In this document: positions 26,891-35,940 of the stretch, in pieces
How positions within the stretch are numbered: position 1 is the first letter of the stretch
Layout: each line of letters begins with the position of its first letter
NCBI RefSeq assembly: GCF_000632225.1
Contig: NZ_JFYV01000008.1
Coordinates: 1-64,000 of the forward strand
Length of the DNA: 64,000 bases
Origin: Sphingomonas sp. RIT328
Lineage (GTDB): Bacteria > Pseudomonadota > Alphaproteobacteria > Sphingomonadales > Sphingomonadaceae
Direction of reading: 5' to 3'
Made by a program: the position numbers and the translations under genes
The notes under the pieces: model-generated
What the model was told of the DNA's origin: nothing
Seen by the model: only the letters and a program-made list of their open reading frames with translations
Databases searched by the model: none

Positions 26891-28573
26891 TCAGGGCAGG
26901 CGCTGCTTGGGGAGCGGCGCGATCACCCGCGGCGAGATTTCGGTCGGGCGGAGCGGCCAGACCGGGCGCGGTTCGAAATCGGGGAGGCGGTCGTTGGCGA
27001 CCTCCCATTCGCTGAAGCGGAACTGCTCGATCTGACCGGTCATCACCTTGGTCTCATGGACCAGCTTGCGCGCGGCGGCGCTCTGCTCCTCCGCCATCGC
27101 CGCATTCTGCTGGGTGACGCTGTCGAGCTCGGCGACCGCGGCGGTGATCTGTCGCAGCGCGAGCGACTGCTGTTCGATATTGTCGGCGATATTGGCGGTG
27201 ATCGACGCGACGCTGCCGGCGCGTTCGATCACCTGATCCAGCATCGCTTCGGCGTCGTGGACCGAGCGGACGCCGACATGGATCTGTTCGGTCGACCGGC
27301 CGATCCGCTTCTTGACGTCCTCTGCCGCCTTGGCGGAGCGACCGGCGAGCGCGCGGACCTCGAGCGCGACCACGGCGAAGCCCTTGCCCGCATCACCGGC
27401 GCGCGCGGCCTCGACCCCCGCGTTGAGCGCGAGCAGATTGGTCTGGAAGGCGATCCGGTCGATCACCACCAGGATGTCAGCGATCTCTTCGGAAAATTGC
27501 TCGAGCCGGGTGATCGCCGCCACCGCGTCACGCAGCAGGGCGCCCGATTTCTCGACATCGACATTCGCCGCGGCGACGGTGCTGCGCACCTGCGCGGCGT
27601 GCTGCGCGGAATTGGTGACGGCCTCGCTGAGCTGTTGCAGCGTGCCGGCGGTTTCTTCGAGGCTGGCCGCCTGACGTTCGGTGCGGGCCGAATGATCGGT
27701 CGACGATTCCATCAGCTCGTCCGCGCCGGCGCTGATGTCCATGGCGCTGCGCCGGATCGTCGCGAGCGCCGAACCGAGCGCATCGGCGGCATGGTTGAAG
27801 TCGCTTTTAAGCTTGCCGAATTCGCCGGCGAGCACGCCATCGATCCGGACGGTGAGATCGCCCCCGGCGAGCTTGTGCAGGCCGCTGCCGAGGTTGCGCA
27901 CGATCAGCCGAGTCTGCGAACGGCGCACCATCTCCACCAGCGCGCCCGTGGCGAAGCCGAGCACGCTGAGGAAGAGGACCGCGATCATCAGCATGCGGTT
28001 GGCCGAATGTTGCGCGCTTTCGGCGGTGTCGCGCAGCGCGGCGACACGGGCGCCCATCAGTTCGATCTGCGTATCGACGACTTTCGATGCGGCCCGTTCC
28101 GCGGGGCGAACCTTCTGGCGGAACAGGCGCATCGCGTCGCCGCGATCGCCGGAGGTCGCAGTGTCGGCAACGTCGGACAAGGCGGCGAGCACCGTGTACG
28201 ACAATTGGAAATAATCCTCGGGCAACAGATGATGCGCCGGGCCGCTTTCGAGATCGCGCAGCATCTTGCGCATCCATTGCGAGCGATCCTCAAACTTCTT
28301 GACGATGATCGATCGGTCGAGCGGATCCTCCTCGCTGATCAGGTTGAGTGCATCGCGCTGCAGTGAGCGGCTGACCGAGCGCACCTCCGCGACGCTGTGC
28401 ATATATTCCTGCGCGTCGATGGCGCTGCGGTAGGTCGCACCGACCTGGCGATTCTCGTTATAGGTGATCGCGGCGAGCAGCCACAGCAGCAGAATGGCGC
28501 CGGCGAGCGACGCCATCACGCGAATATTGAAGCTACGCAGCAAGCTACGACCCTTTGCGCCGGCAAGGCCCAT
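26891..28573 (-). CDS. Methyl-accepting chemotaxis protein
   Basis: This 560-aa chemoreceptor has TM1 at about 17-38, a helical periplasmic sensor domain (about 40-190), TM2 at about 193-215 and a HAMP region ([20 protein letters not shown]). The signalling domain follows, with the conserved hairpin tip [20 protein letters not shown] and [20 protein letters not shown]. It passes ligand or redox signals to CheA/CheW, which are not encoded in the window. A TATAAT box lies on the minus strand at about 28592-28597, about 20 bases before the start. No methylation-enzyme docking pentapeptide is seen at the C-terminus. Confidence 0.92.
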   Translation of the reverse strand: MGLAGAKGRSLLRSFNIRVMASLAGAILLLWLLAAITYNENRQVGATYRSAIDAQEYMHSVAEVRSVSRSLQRDALNLISEEDPLDRSIIVKKFEDRSQWMRKMLRDLESGPAHHLLPEDYFQLSYTVLAALSDVADTATSGDRGDAMRLFRQKVRPAERAASKVVDTQIELMGARVAALRDTAESAQHSANRMLMIAVLFLSVLGFATGALVEMVRRSQTRLIVRNLGSGLHKLAGGDLTVRIDGVLAGEFGKLKSDFNHAADALGSALATIRRSAMDISAGADELMESSTDHSARTERQAASLEETAGTLQQLSEAVTNSAQHAAQVRSTVAAANVDVEKSGALLRDAVAAITRLEQFSEEIADILVVIDRIAFQTNLLALNAGVEAARAGDAGKGFAVVALEVRALAGRSAKAAEDVKKRIGRSTEQIHVGVRSVHDAEAMLDQVIERAGSVASITANIADNIEQQSLALRQITAAVAELDSVTQQNAAMAEEQSAAARKLVHETKVMTGQIEQFRFSEWEVANDRLPDFEPRPVWPLRPTEISPRVIAPLPKQRLP

Positions 28574-28737
28574 CCCCCGCCCGCTCCATTATAGACGGAT
28601 CGTGCGCGGTCACGGTGGCGAGCCGCGAAATATCAGGGGCATTGCAGATGACCGGCGACGAGAGAGCCGTCGTCGCACACCGGTGGACCGGTGCGGCGGC
28701 GGCTGCCAATAGTGAGCGAAACGACGGCGGGGACGCG

Positions 28738-30621
28738 ATGACGATCAAATTCGGGGTGATGGCGGCAGCGGTGATGGCGGTCACGGCCGTCTCGCAGGCA
28801 CCGGCGCAGGCGCAGACCGGCGCGCAGGCGGAGGCGGCGCAGCGCGCGCAGGATCCGGGCGCGCGGGCGGGAACGTCCTATGACGTGTCCTTCGCCAATG
28901 CGGCGCATCACGAGGCGCAGATCACCGCCACCTATGCGCGCGTGCCGGCCGGGCCACTGCGCGTGCAGATGGCGCGCTCGTCGCCCGGACGCTATGCGAT
29001 CCACGAATTCGCCAAGAACGTCTATGCCGTCTCGGCGAAGGATGGCGCCGGGCGGCCGCTCCCCGTGATCCGCAGCGATCCCTATGGCTGGACGGTGGCG
29101 GGGCATGACGGCACCGTCGTCGTCACCTATACGCTGTACGGCGACTGGGGCGACGGCACCTATGCGCAGATCGACACCAGCCACGCGCATCTCAACATGC
29201 CTGCGACCTTCCTATGGGCGCAGGGCTATGACGACCAGCCGATCCGCGTGCGCTTCCACCCCTTCGATCCCCGCTGGCGGATCGCGACGCAATTGCCGGC
29301 GGGGCAGGGGACGAACAGCTTCTGGGCGCCCAATCTGCAATATTTCATGGACAGCCCGACCGAGATCAGCGCCTTTTCGCTGCGCGAATGGCCGATCACC
29401 GATGCGCTCGGCAAACGGTATGTCGTGCGGCTGGCGGTGCATCACGCCGGCAGCGACGCCGACCTCGACGTCTATACCGCCAAGGTCAAGCGGGTGATCG
29501 CGCAGCATTATGCGCTGTTCGGCCAGGCGCCGCGCTATGATTACGGCACCTATACGTTCATCGCCGACTATCTGCCGCAGATCACCGGCGACGGCATGGA
29601 GCATCGCAACTCGACGATCATCACCGACAAGCGCGGGCTCGCCGAGGCGAAGTTCGCACAGCTCAACACGCTAAGCCACGAGTTCGTCCACAGCTGGAAC
29701 GTCGAGCGGCTGCGCCCCGCCGAGCTGGAGCCGTTCGACTTCACCCGCGCCAATCCGACGCCGAGCCTGTGGTTCGCCGAAGGCTTCACGCAATATTACG
29801 GGCCGCTGATGATCCGCCGCGCCGGCGAGATGAGCGTCGACGACTTCCTGCGCACGCTCGGCGGCACGCTGAGCGGCGTCGTCACCAGCCCGGCGCGGCG
29901 CTACGGCGGACCAGAGGAGATGAGCCTGCGCGCGCCCTTCGTCGATGCCGCCAAGTCGATCGATCCGGTCAATCCCAATATCTTCGTCTCCTATTATCCC
30001 TATGGCGCGGTGATCGCGCTGGCGCTCGACCTCGAGCTGCGGCAGCGCGATCCGCGGCTGTCGCTCGATGCCTATATGCGCCACATGTGGACGGCGCGCG
30101 GCGACCGCGAGCGGCCCTATACACCCGCCGACCTCGAACGCGGGCTCGCCGAGCTGACCGACGCGGGGTTCGCCAAGGCCTTCTTCGATCGCTCCATCCA
30201 TGCGAGCGCGCTGCCCGATTATGCGCCGCTGCTGCGTCAGGCGGGATTGGTGATGCGGCCGGTCGATCCGGCGCATGGCTGGTCGGGGCTGACGCTCGCG
30301 GCGGGGGAGGCGGGCGACGTGATCGTCGCCGCGCCGCCGCGGCCCGATGCGCCGGCCTATGCGGCGGGAGTCGAGCGCGGGGACATGGTGCTGGCGCTCG
30401 ACGGCGCTTCGGTCGGCGATGCGGCCTCGGCGCTGGCGGCGCTGGCGACGCATCGGCCGGGCGACCGTGTCGCGATCCGCTTCCGCCAGCGCGGCGTCGT
30501 GCGCGATGCGGTGATGACGCTCGGCACCGATCCGTCGTTCGAGGTGGTGCGCGGCGAGACGGCGGGGGTGGCGGTATCGCCGGCGCAGATGGCGTTCCGC
30601 GCTGCGTGGCTGGGGAAATAG
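28738..30621 (+). CDS. M61 family glycyl-type aminopeptidase with PDZ domain
   Basis: This 627-aa exported peptidase has a signal peptide at 1-30 (VMAAAVMAVTAVSQAPAQAQ). The M61 N-terminal beta domain precedes the catalytic domain with the zinc motif in LSHEFVHSWNVERLRPAE and the third ligand in WFAEGFTQYYGPL. A PDZ domain follows near 530-600 (AAGVERGDMVLALDGASVGD). The frame is open upstream to 28555, but the ATG at 28738 gives the signal peptide. It is a lone gene divergent from the chemoreceptor. Substrates are unknown beyond the family preference for Gly/Ala N-termini. Confidence 0.88.
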   Translation: MTIKFGVMAAAVMAVTAVSQAPAQAQTGAQAEAAQRAQDPGARAGTSYDVSFANAAHHEAQITATYARVPAGPLRVQMARSSPGRYAIHEFAKNVYAVSAKDGAGRPLPVIRSDPYGWTVAGHDGTVVVTYTLYGDWGDGTYAQIDTSHAHLNMPATFLWAQGYDDQPIRVRFHPFDPRWRIATQLPAGQGTNSFWAPNLQYFMDSPTEISAFSLREWPITDALGKRYVVRLAVHHAGSDADLDVYTAKVKRVIAQHYALFGQAPRYDYGTYTFIADYLPQITGDGMEHRNSTIITDKRGLAEAKFAQLNTLSHEFVHSWNVERLRPAELEPFDFTRANPTPSLWFAEGFTQYYGPLMIRRAGEMSVDDFLRTLGGTLSGVVTSPARRYGGPEEMSLRAPFVDAAKSIDPVNPNIFVSYYPYGAVIALALDLELRQRDPRLSLDAYMRHMWTARGDRERPYTPADLERGLAELTDAGFAKAFFDRSIHASALPDYAPLLRQAGLVMRPVDPAHGWSGLTLAAGEAGDVIVAAPPRPDAPAYAAGVERGDMVLALDGASVGDAASALAALATHRPGDRVAIRFRQRGVVRDAVMTLGTDPSFEVVRGETAGVAVSPAQMAFRAAWLGK

Positions 30622-30628
30622 GCGCGCG

Positions 30629-30747
30629 GCGGCGCGGAGGGCGCGGAGGGCGCAGAGGGGGTCGGTCTTCGGCGCCGGGGGCTCGGCTGGGGCGATCCGG
30701 GTCGTCGCATCCGGAGAGTTCTCCGCGCCTCCGCGCCTCCGCGTGAG
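30629..30747. repeat. GCGGAGG inverted repeat pair
   Basis: Just after the M61 stop, three GCGGAGG-type units (30629-30660) are followed by three units in reverse (30718-30747), so the pair could fold over a loop of about 57 bases. It is part of the same repeat family as 30756-30876 and 38722-38834. Confidence 0.6.
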
Positions 30748-30755
30748 AATGTGAG

Positions 30756-30876
30756 TCACGCCAAGACGCGAAGACGCGAAGGGGAATAGATTGGGCGTGC
30801 GTCCTGGCGTGTGAGCGCTCCCGAGCTCGAGCCCGTCCGGTAGCTTTTCTCTTCGCGTCTTCGCGCCTTCGCGTGA
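30756..30876. repeat. GCGAAGAC inverted repeat pair
   Basis: Arms 30756-30781 and 30851-30876 match at 24 of 26 positions when one is reverse-complemented, separated by 69 bases. A further forward GCGGAGG copy lies at about 30963-30985. The gap 30622-31203 contains these repeats and no gene I can support. Confidence 0.65.
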
Positions 30877-31203
30877 GTGCTTCTTATTTTTGGAGGTTGG
30901 GGGCGGGGCAGGGGGGCGTTTGCCGTTACGATCCCCTTTCCTTGGCTCGGTCGGGTCTTGGTTCGCGCGGAGGCGCGGAGGAAGATTTTCGAAGGGCAGG
31001 TCGTCCTTGCGCATGTCTTCGCGCGCCGCTCGGCTGAGGCGGGGGTCGTGGCGATCGTCGGCGGGGGAGCGGCCAATCCTGCCAGATAACACTCGGGTTG
31101 CCCTTCGCAGCGCCGCGGGGTACACGGGGGGTTAGGCAGCGGCCGCTCCGGCAAGGGGCGGCCCTATTTGTTTCCGACCCAGATGATCCGACGGAGTTCC
31201 CCC

Positions 31204-31884
31204 GTGGCCCAGCCTCTTATGCCCCATGCGACCGCGTCCTGGATGGTCGACAATACGTCGCTGTCGTTCGACCAGATCGCCGATTTCTGCGGCCTGCATA
31301 TCCTCGAGATCCAGGCGATCGCCGACGATACCGCCGCCTCCAAGCTGACCGGGCGCGATCCCGTCCGCGCGCACGAGCTGACGCAGGAGGAGATCGACAA
31401 GGGGCAGGCCGATCCCGCCTATCGCCTCAAGATGATCAAGGGCCCCGAGCAGGTCCGCCGCACCAAGGGGCCGCGCTACACGCCGGTCAGCAAGCGGCAG
31501 GACAAGCCCGACGGCATCGCCTGGATCATCCGCAACCATCCCGAGATCACCGACGGTGCGATCAGCAACCTGATCGGCACGACGCGCACGACGATCGCCG
31601 CGATCCGCGACCGCAGCCACTGGAACATCGGCAACATCACGCCGAAGGACCCGGTGACGCTCGGCCTGACGACGCAGCGCGAGCTCGACGCGGCGGTGGC
31701 CAAGGCGTCGAAGGCGTCGGGCGCCGAGGCGGCGCCGGCCGACACGCGGCTGGAGGGCGATCGCGAGGCGCTGATCGCCAGCCTGCGCGCCGAGCGCGAC
31801 GCGGCGGCGCGCGGCGTCGACGTGGCGGATCAGGACCCGGCGTCGGCGGCGGCGGCGCTGTTCCAGGATCCGTTCAAGCGCTGA
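31204..31884 (+). CDS. trcR: Cell-cycle transcriptional regulator TrcR (DUF1013)
   Basis: This 226-aa protein of the alphaproteobacterial DUF1013 family is known as TrcR. The GTG start follows GGAG and gives the family N-terminus (VAQPLMPHATASWMVDNTSL) and SFDQIADFCGLHILEIQAIA. A second helix-turn-helix-like part lies at about 105-140 (GAISNLIGTTRTTIAAIRDR). The C-terminal 50 residues are Ala/Asp-rich. It associates with RNA polymerase in related bacteria (family knowledge). It stands alone. Confidence 0.85.
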   Translation: MAQPLMPHATASWMVDNTSLSFDQIADFCGLHILEIQAIADDTAASKLTGRDPVRAHELTQEEIDKGQADPAYRLKMIKGPEQVRRTKGPRYTPVSKRQDKPDGIAWIIRNHPEITDGAISNLIGTTRTTIAAIRDRSHWNIGNITPKDPVTLGLTTQRELDAAVAKASKASGAEAAPADTRLEGDREALIASLRAERDAAARGVDVADQDPASAAAALFQDPFKR

Positions 31885-32272
31885 TGTGGTAAGGGGCGGG
31901 CGCGCCGGTTGGGCGACCGCCGTTGCGGGGTGTGGCGGCCGTAAACCGCTGTTCTGCTTGGCGGCTGGTAGCTCGCCGGCGCGGGACCTCTGCAAAACGT
32001 CGCGCCGCCCTGAACGCACCGTCACCCCGGACAGAGGATACGCGTGAGCGGACATACCGCTGCTCCAGTGCTCCTGCGGAAGCAGGAGCCGCGGGTTCCG
32101 AGAGCTACGAGCCCTTGTCTTGCGCCGCCCTGGAGTCCTGCGTTCGCAGGCATACGGGCGGGATGATCGCTCGGCCTGAGCCCGCATCGTCGCCGCAGCG
32201 GCCACCGTCACACCCCACTGGCGCGTCCCCGCGCGCTCGGCTAGCCTCCCGCGAACGCAAGGGAGAGCAGGC
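31885..32272. repeat. Intergenic region with short perfect hairpins
   Basis: No gene is supported here. Two compact hairpins stand out: 32070-32089 (8-bp perfect stem, GGAA loop) and 32137-32150 (6-bp stem, TT loop). Both resemble the stem units in the REP-like repeats at 6447-6520. The dienelactone hydrolase start follows a GGGAGAGCAGGC ribosome region. Confidence 0.5.
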
Positions 32273-33127
32273 ATGTGCGACGAACTCACCGCCGAGGACA
32301 ATGGTCGGCTGACGCGGCGGCAGCTCGGTGCGGCGGCCGGGGCGGTGGGGGCGGCGCTGGTGCTGCCGGCGCCGGCGGATGCCAAGCCGATCAAGGGGCG
32401 CGACGTGACGATCACCACGCCCGACGGCCAGTGTGACGCCTATTTCACCGCGCCGACCGGCACCCGTTCGCCCGGCGTGCTGATGTGGCCCGATATCATG
32501 GGCCTGCGCCCCGCCTTCCGGGCGATGGCTGACCGGCTCGCGCAATCGGGCTATGCCGTGCTGGTCGTCAACCAATTCTACCGCTCGGCCAAGGCGCCGA
32601 TCATCGCGCCGGGCGAGAGCTTCGACCAGCCGGCGGTGCGCGACCGGATCATGCCGTGGCGCGCGGCGCTGACCGCGGCGGCGACGACGAGCGATGCGGA
32701 GGTGTTCCTCGCCTTCCTCGACCTGCAGACGGAGGTCGACACCCGGCGCGGCATCGGCAGCGCCGGCTATTGCATGGGCGGACCGATGGTGCTGCGCACC
32801 GCCGCCGCCAAGCCGGCACGCGTCCATGCCGGCGGGTCGTTCCACGGCGCGGGGCTGGTCAGCGACGGACCGGACAGTCCGCACCTCCTGGTGCCGAAGC
32901 TGGCCGGCGGCTATTTGATCGCGATCGCCAGCAACGACGATGCGCGCAGCCCGAACGACAAGACCGTGCTGCGCGAAGCGTTCGCCGCCGCCAAGCGCCC
33001 CGCCGAGATCGAGGTCTATGCCGGTGCGATGCACGGCTGGTGCGTCCCCGACAGCAAGGTCTACAACAAGCCGCAGGCCGAGCGCGCCTGGGGTCGGATG
33101 CTCGATCTGTTCAAGCGGCAGCTGTGA
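32273..33127 (+). CDS. Exported dienelactone hydrolase family protein
   Basis: This 284-aa alpha/beta hydrolase has a Tat-type leader (TRRQLGAAAGAVGAALVLPA, then PADA, residues 14-37), suggesting folded export. The DLH triad is visible: Cys nucleophile in GYCMGGPM (about 166), Asp in SNDDAR (about 222) and His in AMHGWCVPD (about 253). The reaction is likely hydrolysis of a lactone or ester, substrate unknown. A GST gene follows after 17 bases, so the two may share a transcript and a detoxification role. Confidence 0.83.
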   Translation: MCDELTAEDNGRLTRRQLGAAAGAVGAALVLPAPADAKPIKGRDVTITTPDGQCDAYFTAPTGTRSPGVLMWPDIMGLRPAFRAMADRLAQSGYAVLVVNQFYRSAKAPIIAPGESFDQPAVRDRIMPWRAALTAAATTSDAEVFLAFLDLQTEVDTRRGIGSAGYCMGGPMVLRTAAAKPARVHAGGSFHGAGLVSDGPDSPHLLVPKLAGGYLIAIASNDDARSPNDKTVLREAFAAAKRPAEIEVYAGAMHGWCVPDSKVYNKPQAERAWGRMLDLFKRQL

Positions 33128-33144
33128 GCGCGGGGGGCGGGACG

Positions 33145-33771
33145 ATGACGGCGCTGACCTTCTATACCAATCCGCAGTCGCGCGGCCGGATCGCCCGCTG
33201 GATGCTCGAGGAGAGCGGCGCGGCCTATGACACGGTGGTGCTCGACTATGCGACGAGCCTCAAGGCCGACGCCTATCGTGCGATCAACCCGATGATGAAG
33301 GTGCCGGCGATCGTCCACGGCGAGACGGTGGTGACCGAGGGTGCGGCGATCTGCGCCTATCTCGCCGAGACCTTCCCCGACGCCGGCCTCGCGCCGACCG
33401 CAGCGGAGCGGGGCGACTATTATCGCTGGCTGTTCTTCGCCGCGGGCCCGCTCGAGGCGGCGGTGGTCAATCGCGCGATGAAGGTCGAGACCGAGCCGCA
33501 GATGCAGCGGATGGCGGGCTATGGCACGTTCGACCTCGTCACCGGCGTGTTCGACGCGGCGGTGTCGCGCCGGCCGTATATCGCCGGCGACCGCTTCACC
33601 GCGGCGGACGTCTACGTCGGCTCGGCGGCGATGTGGTACACGCAATTCGGCCTGCTGCCGAAGGCCGAGGGGCTCGCGGCGTACATCGACCGGCTGACCG
33701 CGCGCGAGGCGTTCCGGCGCGCCGCGGCGATCGACGATGCGCTGCTGGCGGAGGCGGCGGCGAAGGGCTAG
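33145..33771 (+). CDS. Glutathione S-transferase family protein
   Basis: This 208-aa protein has an N-terminal thioredoxin-like domain (LTFYTNPQSRGRIARWMLEE), with Ser or Arg in the usual catalytic region, and cis-Pro in MMKVPAIVHG. VTEGAAICAYLAETFP is the glutathione-binding part. The helical C-terminal domain includes RPYIAGDRFTAADVYVGSA. The start follows a GGGCGGGACG ribosome region. It is probably cotranscribed with the DLH gene. Substrate is unknown. Confidence 0.85.
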   Translation: MTALTFYTNPQSRGRIARWMLEESGAAYDTVVLDYATSLKADAYRAINPMMKVPAIVHGETVVTEGAAICAYLAETFPDAGLAPTAAERGDYYRWLFFAAGPLEAAVVNRAMKVETEPQMQRMAGYGTFDLVTGVFDAAVSRRPYIAGDRFTAADVYVGSAAMWYTQFGLLPKAEGLAAYIDRLTAREAFRRAAAIDDALLAEAAAKG

Positions 33772-33789
33772 GTCCGTCGCCGCTTGCGC

Positions 33790-35259
33790 TCAGGCGTCGG
33801 CGGCGTGGTCAGACGGAGCGGGCAGGCCAAACGAATAGGACAGGAAGTCCGGGATCGGGCCGTTCCAACCGTCGTCGGGTCCGTCGTCCTGCTGATCGCG
33901 CCGCGGGCGGCGGTCGGCCTGGCGCGCCGGCGCGGCCGGTGCCGGACGTTCCGCGCGCGGCGCCTGCTGCGACTGGGGCTGAGCGGCGTCCGGCAACGAG
34001 TCCTGCGACCGCGGCTCGCCCTGGCCCGCAGTGCGACGGTCGCGGCGCGGCTCGCGCTCGCGCTCGCGGCGCGCGCGCGGCGCAGGAGCGGCCTGTTCCT
34101 CCGCCTCAGCGGCGGGGGCGGCGGGTTCGGTCGCCGGGGTGTCGAGCGTCAGCCGTTCGATCTTCTGGCCGGTCAGCTTCTCGATATTCTGGATGTTCTC
34201 GGCATCCTCGCCGGTGATCAGCGTATAGGCGATGCCGGTCGCGCCGCCGCGGCCGGTGCGGCCGATGCGGTGGACGTAATCGTCGGGATGCCACGGCGCA
34301 TCGAAGTTGAAGACGTGGCTGACACCCTTGATGTCGAGCCCGCGCGCCGCGACGTCGGACGCGACGAGGATGTTGATCTTGCCGTCCTTGAACAGGTCGA
34401 GCTCGGCGATGCGCTGCGCCTGCTCCATGTCGCCATGGATTTCGCCCGACTTGAAGCCGTGCTTCTTCAGGCTCTTGTTCAGCTCGCGCACCGTCGTCTT
34501 GCGGTTGCAGAAGATGATCGCGTTGCGCACCTCGTCCTGGCCGAGCAGGCGGCGCAGCGTGTCGCGCTTCTTGATCGCATTGCCGGTGACGGGAACGAGG
34601 AACTGCTGGATGTTGAGGTTGGTCGAGGCGGGGCGCGACACCTCGATCATCTTGGGATTGTCGAGGAACTTGTCGGCGAGTTTCTTGATCGGCGGCGGCA
34701 TCGTCGCCGAGAAGAGCAGGGTCTGGCGCTGCTTGGGCAGCTTGGTGCAGATTTCCTCGATGTCGGGGATGAACCCCATGTCGAGCATCCGGTCCGCCTC
34801 GTCGATGACCAGCATCGAACAGCCGGTGAGCAGGATATTGCCGCGACCGAACAGGTCCATCAGCCGCCCCGGCGTCGCGATCAGCACGTCGACGCCCTTT
34901 TCCAGCGCCTTGATCTGATCGCCCATCGACACGCCGCCGATCAGCAGCGCCATCGACAGCTTGGTGCCCGCGCCGTATTTCTCGAAATTCTCGGCGACCT
35001 GCGCGGCGAGTTCGCGCGTCGGTTCGAGGATCAGGCTGCGCGGCATGCGCGCCCGGCTGCGGCCATGGGCGAGGATGTCGATCATCGGCAGCACGAAGGC
35101 GGCGGTCTTGCCGGTGCCGGTCTGGGCGATGCCGATCAGGTCGCGCATCATCAGCACGCTGGGGATGGCGGAGGCCTGGATCGGCGTCGGCTCGGTATAG
35201 CCGGCGTCGGTGACCGCCTTGAGCAGTCCGTCGGAGAGGCCGAGGTCGGCGAAGCTCAT
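33790..35259 (-). CDS. DEAD-box ATP-dependent RNA helicase (RhlE-like)
   Basis: The protein is 489 aa from ATG 35259 (MSFADLGLSDGLLKAVTDAG); an in-frame ATG at 35277 is possible. All helicase motifs are present: Q motif TEPTPIQ, Walker A AQTGTGKT, PTRELA, DEAD in VIDEADRM, SAT, and HRIGRTGRGG. The C-terminal 110 residues are Arg/Pro/Ala-rich and likely disordered, as in cold-shock or ribosome-assembly helicases. It remodels RNA duplexes; the exact partner is unknown. Confidence 0.92.
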   Translation of the reverse strand: MSFADLGLSDGLLKAVTDAGYTEPTPIQASAIPSVLMMRDLIGIAQTGTGKTAAFVLPMIDILAHGRSRARMPRSLILEPTRELAAQVAENFEKYGAGTKLSMALLIGGVSMGDQIKALEKGVDVLIATPGRLMDLFGRGNILLTGCSMLVIDEADRMLDMGFIPDIEEICTKLPKQRQTLLFSATMPPPIKKLADKFLDNPKMIEVSRPASTNLNIQQFLVPVTGNAIKKRDTLRRLLGQDEVRNAIIFCNRKTTVRELNKSLKKHGFKSGEIHGDMEQAQRIAELDLFKDGKINILVASDVAARGLDIKGVSHVFNFDAPWHPDDYVHRIGRTGRGGATGIAYTLITGEDAENIQNIEKLTGQKIERLTLDTPATEPAAPAAEAEEQAAPAPRARREREREPRRDRRTAGQGEPRSQDSLPDAAQPQSQQAPRAERPAPAAPARQADRRPRRDQQDDGPDDGWNGPIPDFLSYSFGLPAPSDHAADA

Positions 35260-35397
35260 GCCATAAGGCTCATGCAAGGATCCGGATAAGAACGGCCACG
35301 CGCGCCTGCGCGGTCCTTGCCGCCGGCGCTTGCGGATTTGGCCGGAAAAGTCAAGAATTGGCTGGCCGTGGCGCTCTATTGCGGCGACCGGCGCGGA

Positions 35398-35877
35398 TTA
35401 TTTGGCGGCGACGAGCGTGCGGAAGGTGGCGATGCCGCAGCTCGCGCCCGATCGCATGCGCAGCACGTCGCGACCGGCGCAGACCTTGCCGTCGGCGGCG
35501 GGGCGCAGATAGAAGCCGGCATAATAATCGAGCGGCCCGCAATCCTTGTCGAGCCGCGCGCGCAGCCGCTTGCCGCCGGTGATCACCAGATCGACCGCGC
35601 CGGGCTCCTGGATCAGCGCGCCGGCCAGCTCCGCCGCGGCGACGCATTTGGGGCCCTTCTTCTCCTTGTAGCGGACCGGCACAGGGACGGGCAGCCGCGA
35701 CGCCGCGCTCATCCGCGGCACGCGGATGACGACGCGTTCGCGGATCGTCATCTGCGCGACCATCGTGCCGTCGAGCGACTGCTGCGCCGGCACGGCGTCG
35801 GGAGGTGCGGCGTCGAGCGCCGCGACGGCGGGCGCGGTGACGGCGAGCAGCAGGATGGGAAGCGCGGGATGCAGCAT
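35398..35877 (-). CDS. Hypothetical exported protein
   Basis: This 159-aa protein has a signal peptide (LPILLLAVTAPAVAALDAAP). The mature part has a basic middle (RVPRMSAASRLPVPVPVRYK) and four cysteines (PKCVAA, DCGPLDY, KVCAGRD, SCGIATF) that could form two disulfides. Conserved-looking GPLDYYAGFYLRPAADGKVC suggests a small folded domain. I know of similar uncharacterised proteins in sphingomonads but no function. It lies downstream of and divergent from the FAD oxidase. Confidence 0.62.
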   Translation of the reverse strand: MLHPALPILLLAVTAPAVAALDAAPPDAVPAQQSLDGTMVAQMTIRERVVIRVPRMSAASRLPVPVPVRYKEKKGPKCVAAAELAGALIQEPGAVDLVITGGKRLRARLDKDCGPLDYYAGFYLRPAADGKVCAGRDVLRMRSGASCGIATFRTLVAAK

Positions 35878-35940
35878 GTCTTGCCCGCCCCTTAGCCCGG
35901 ATCGTTGAACGCGCGATGAACTTCCGGTAGCGGTCCTGTC

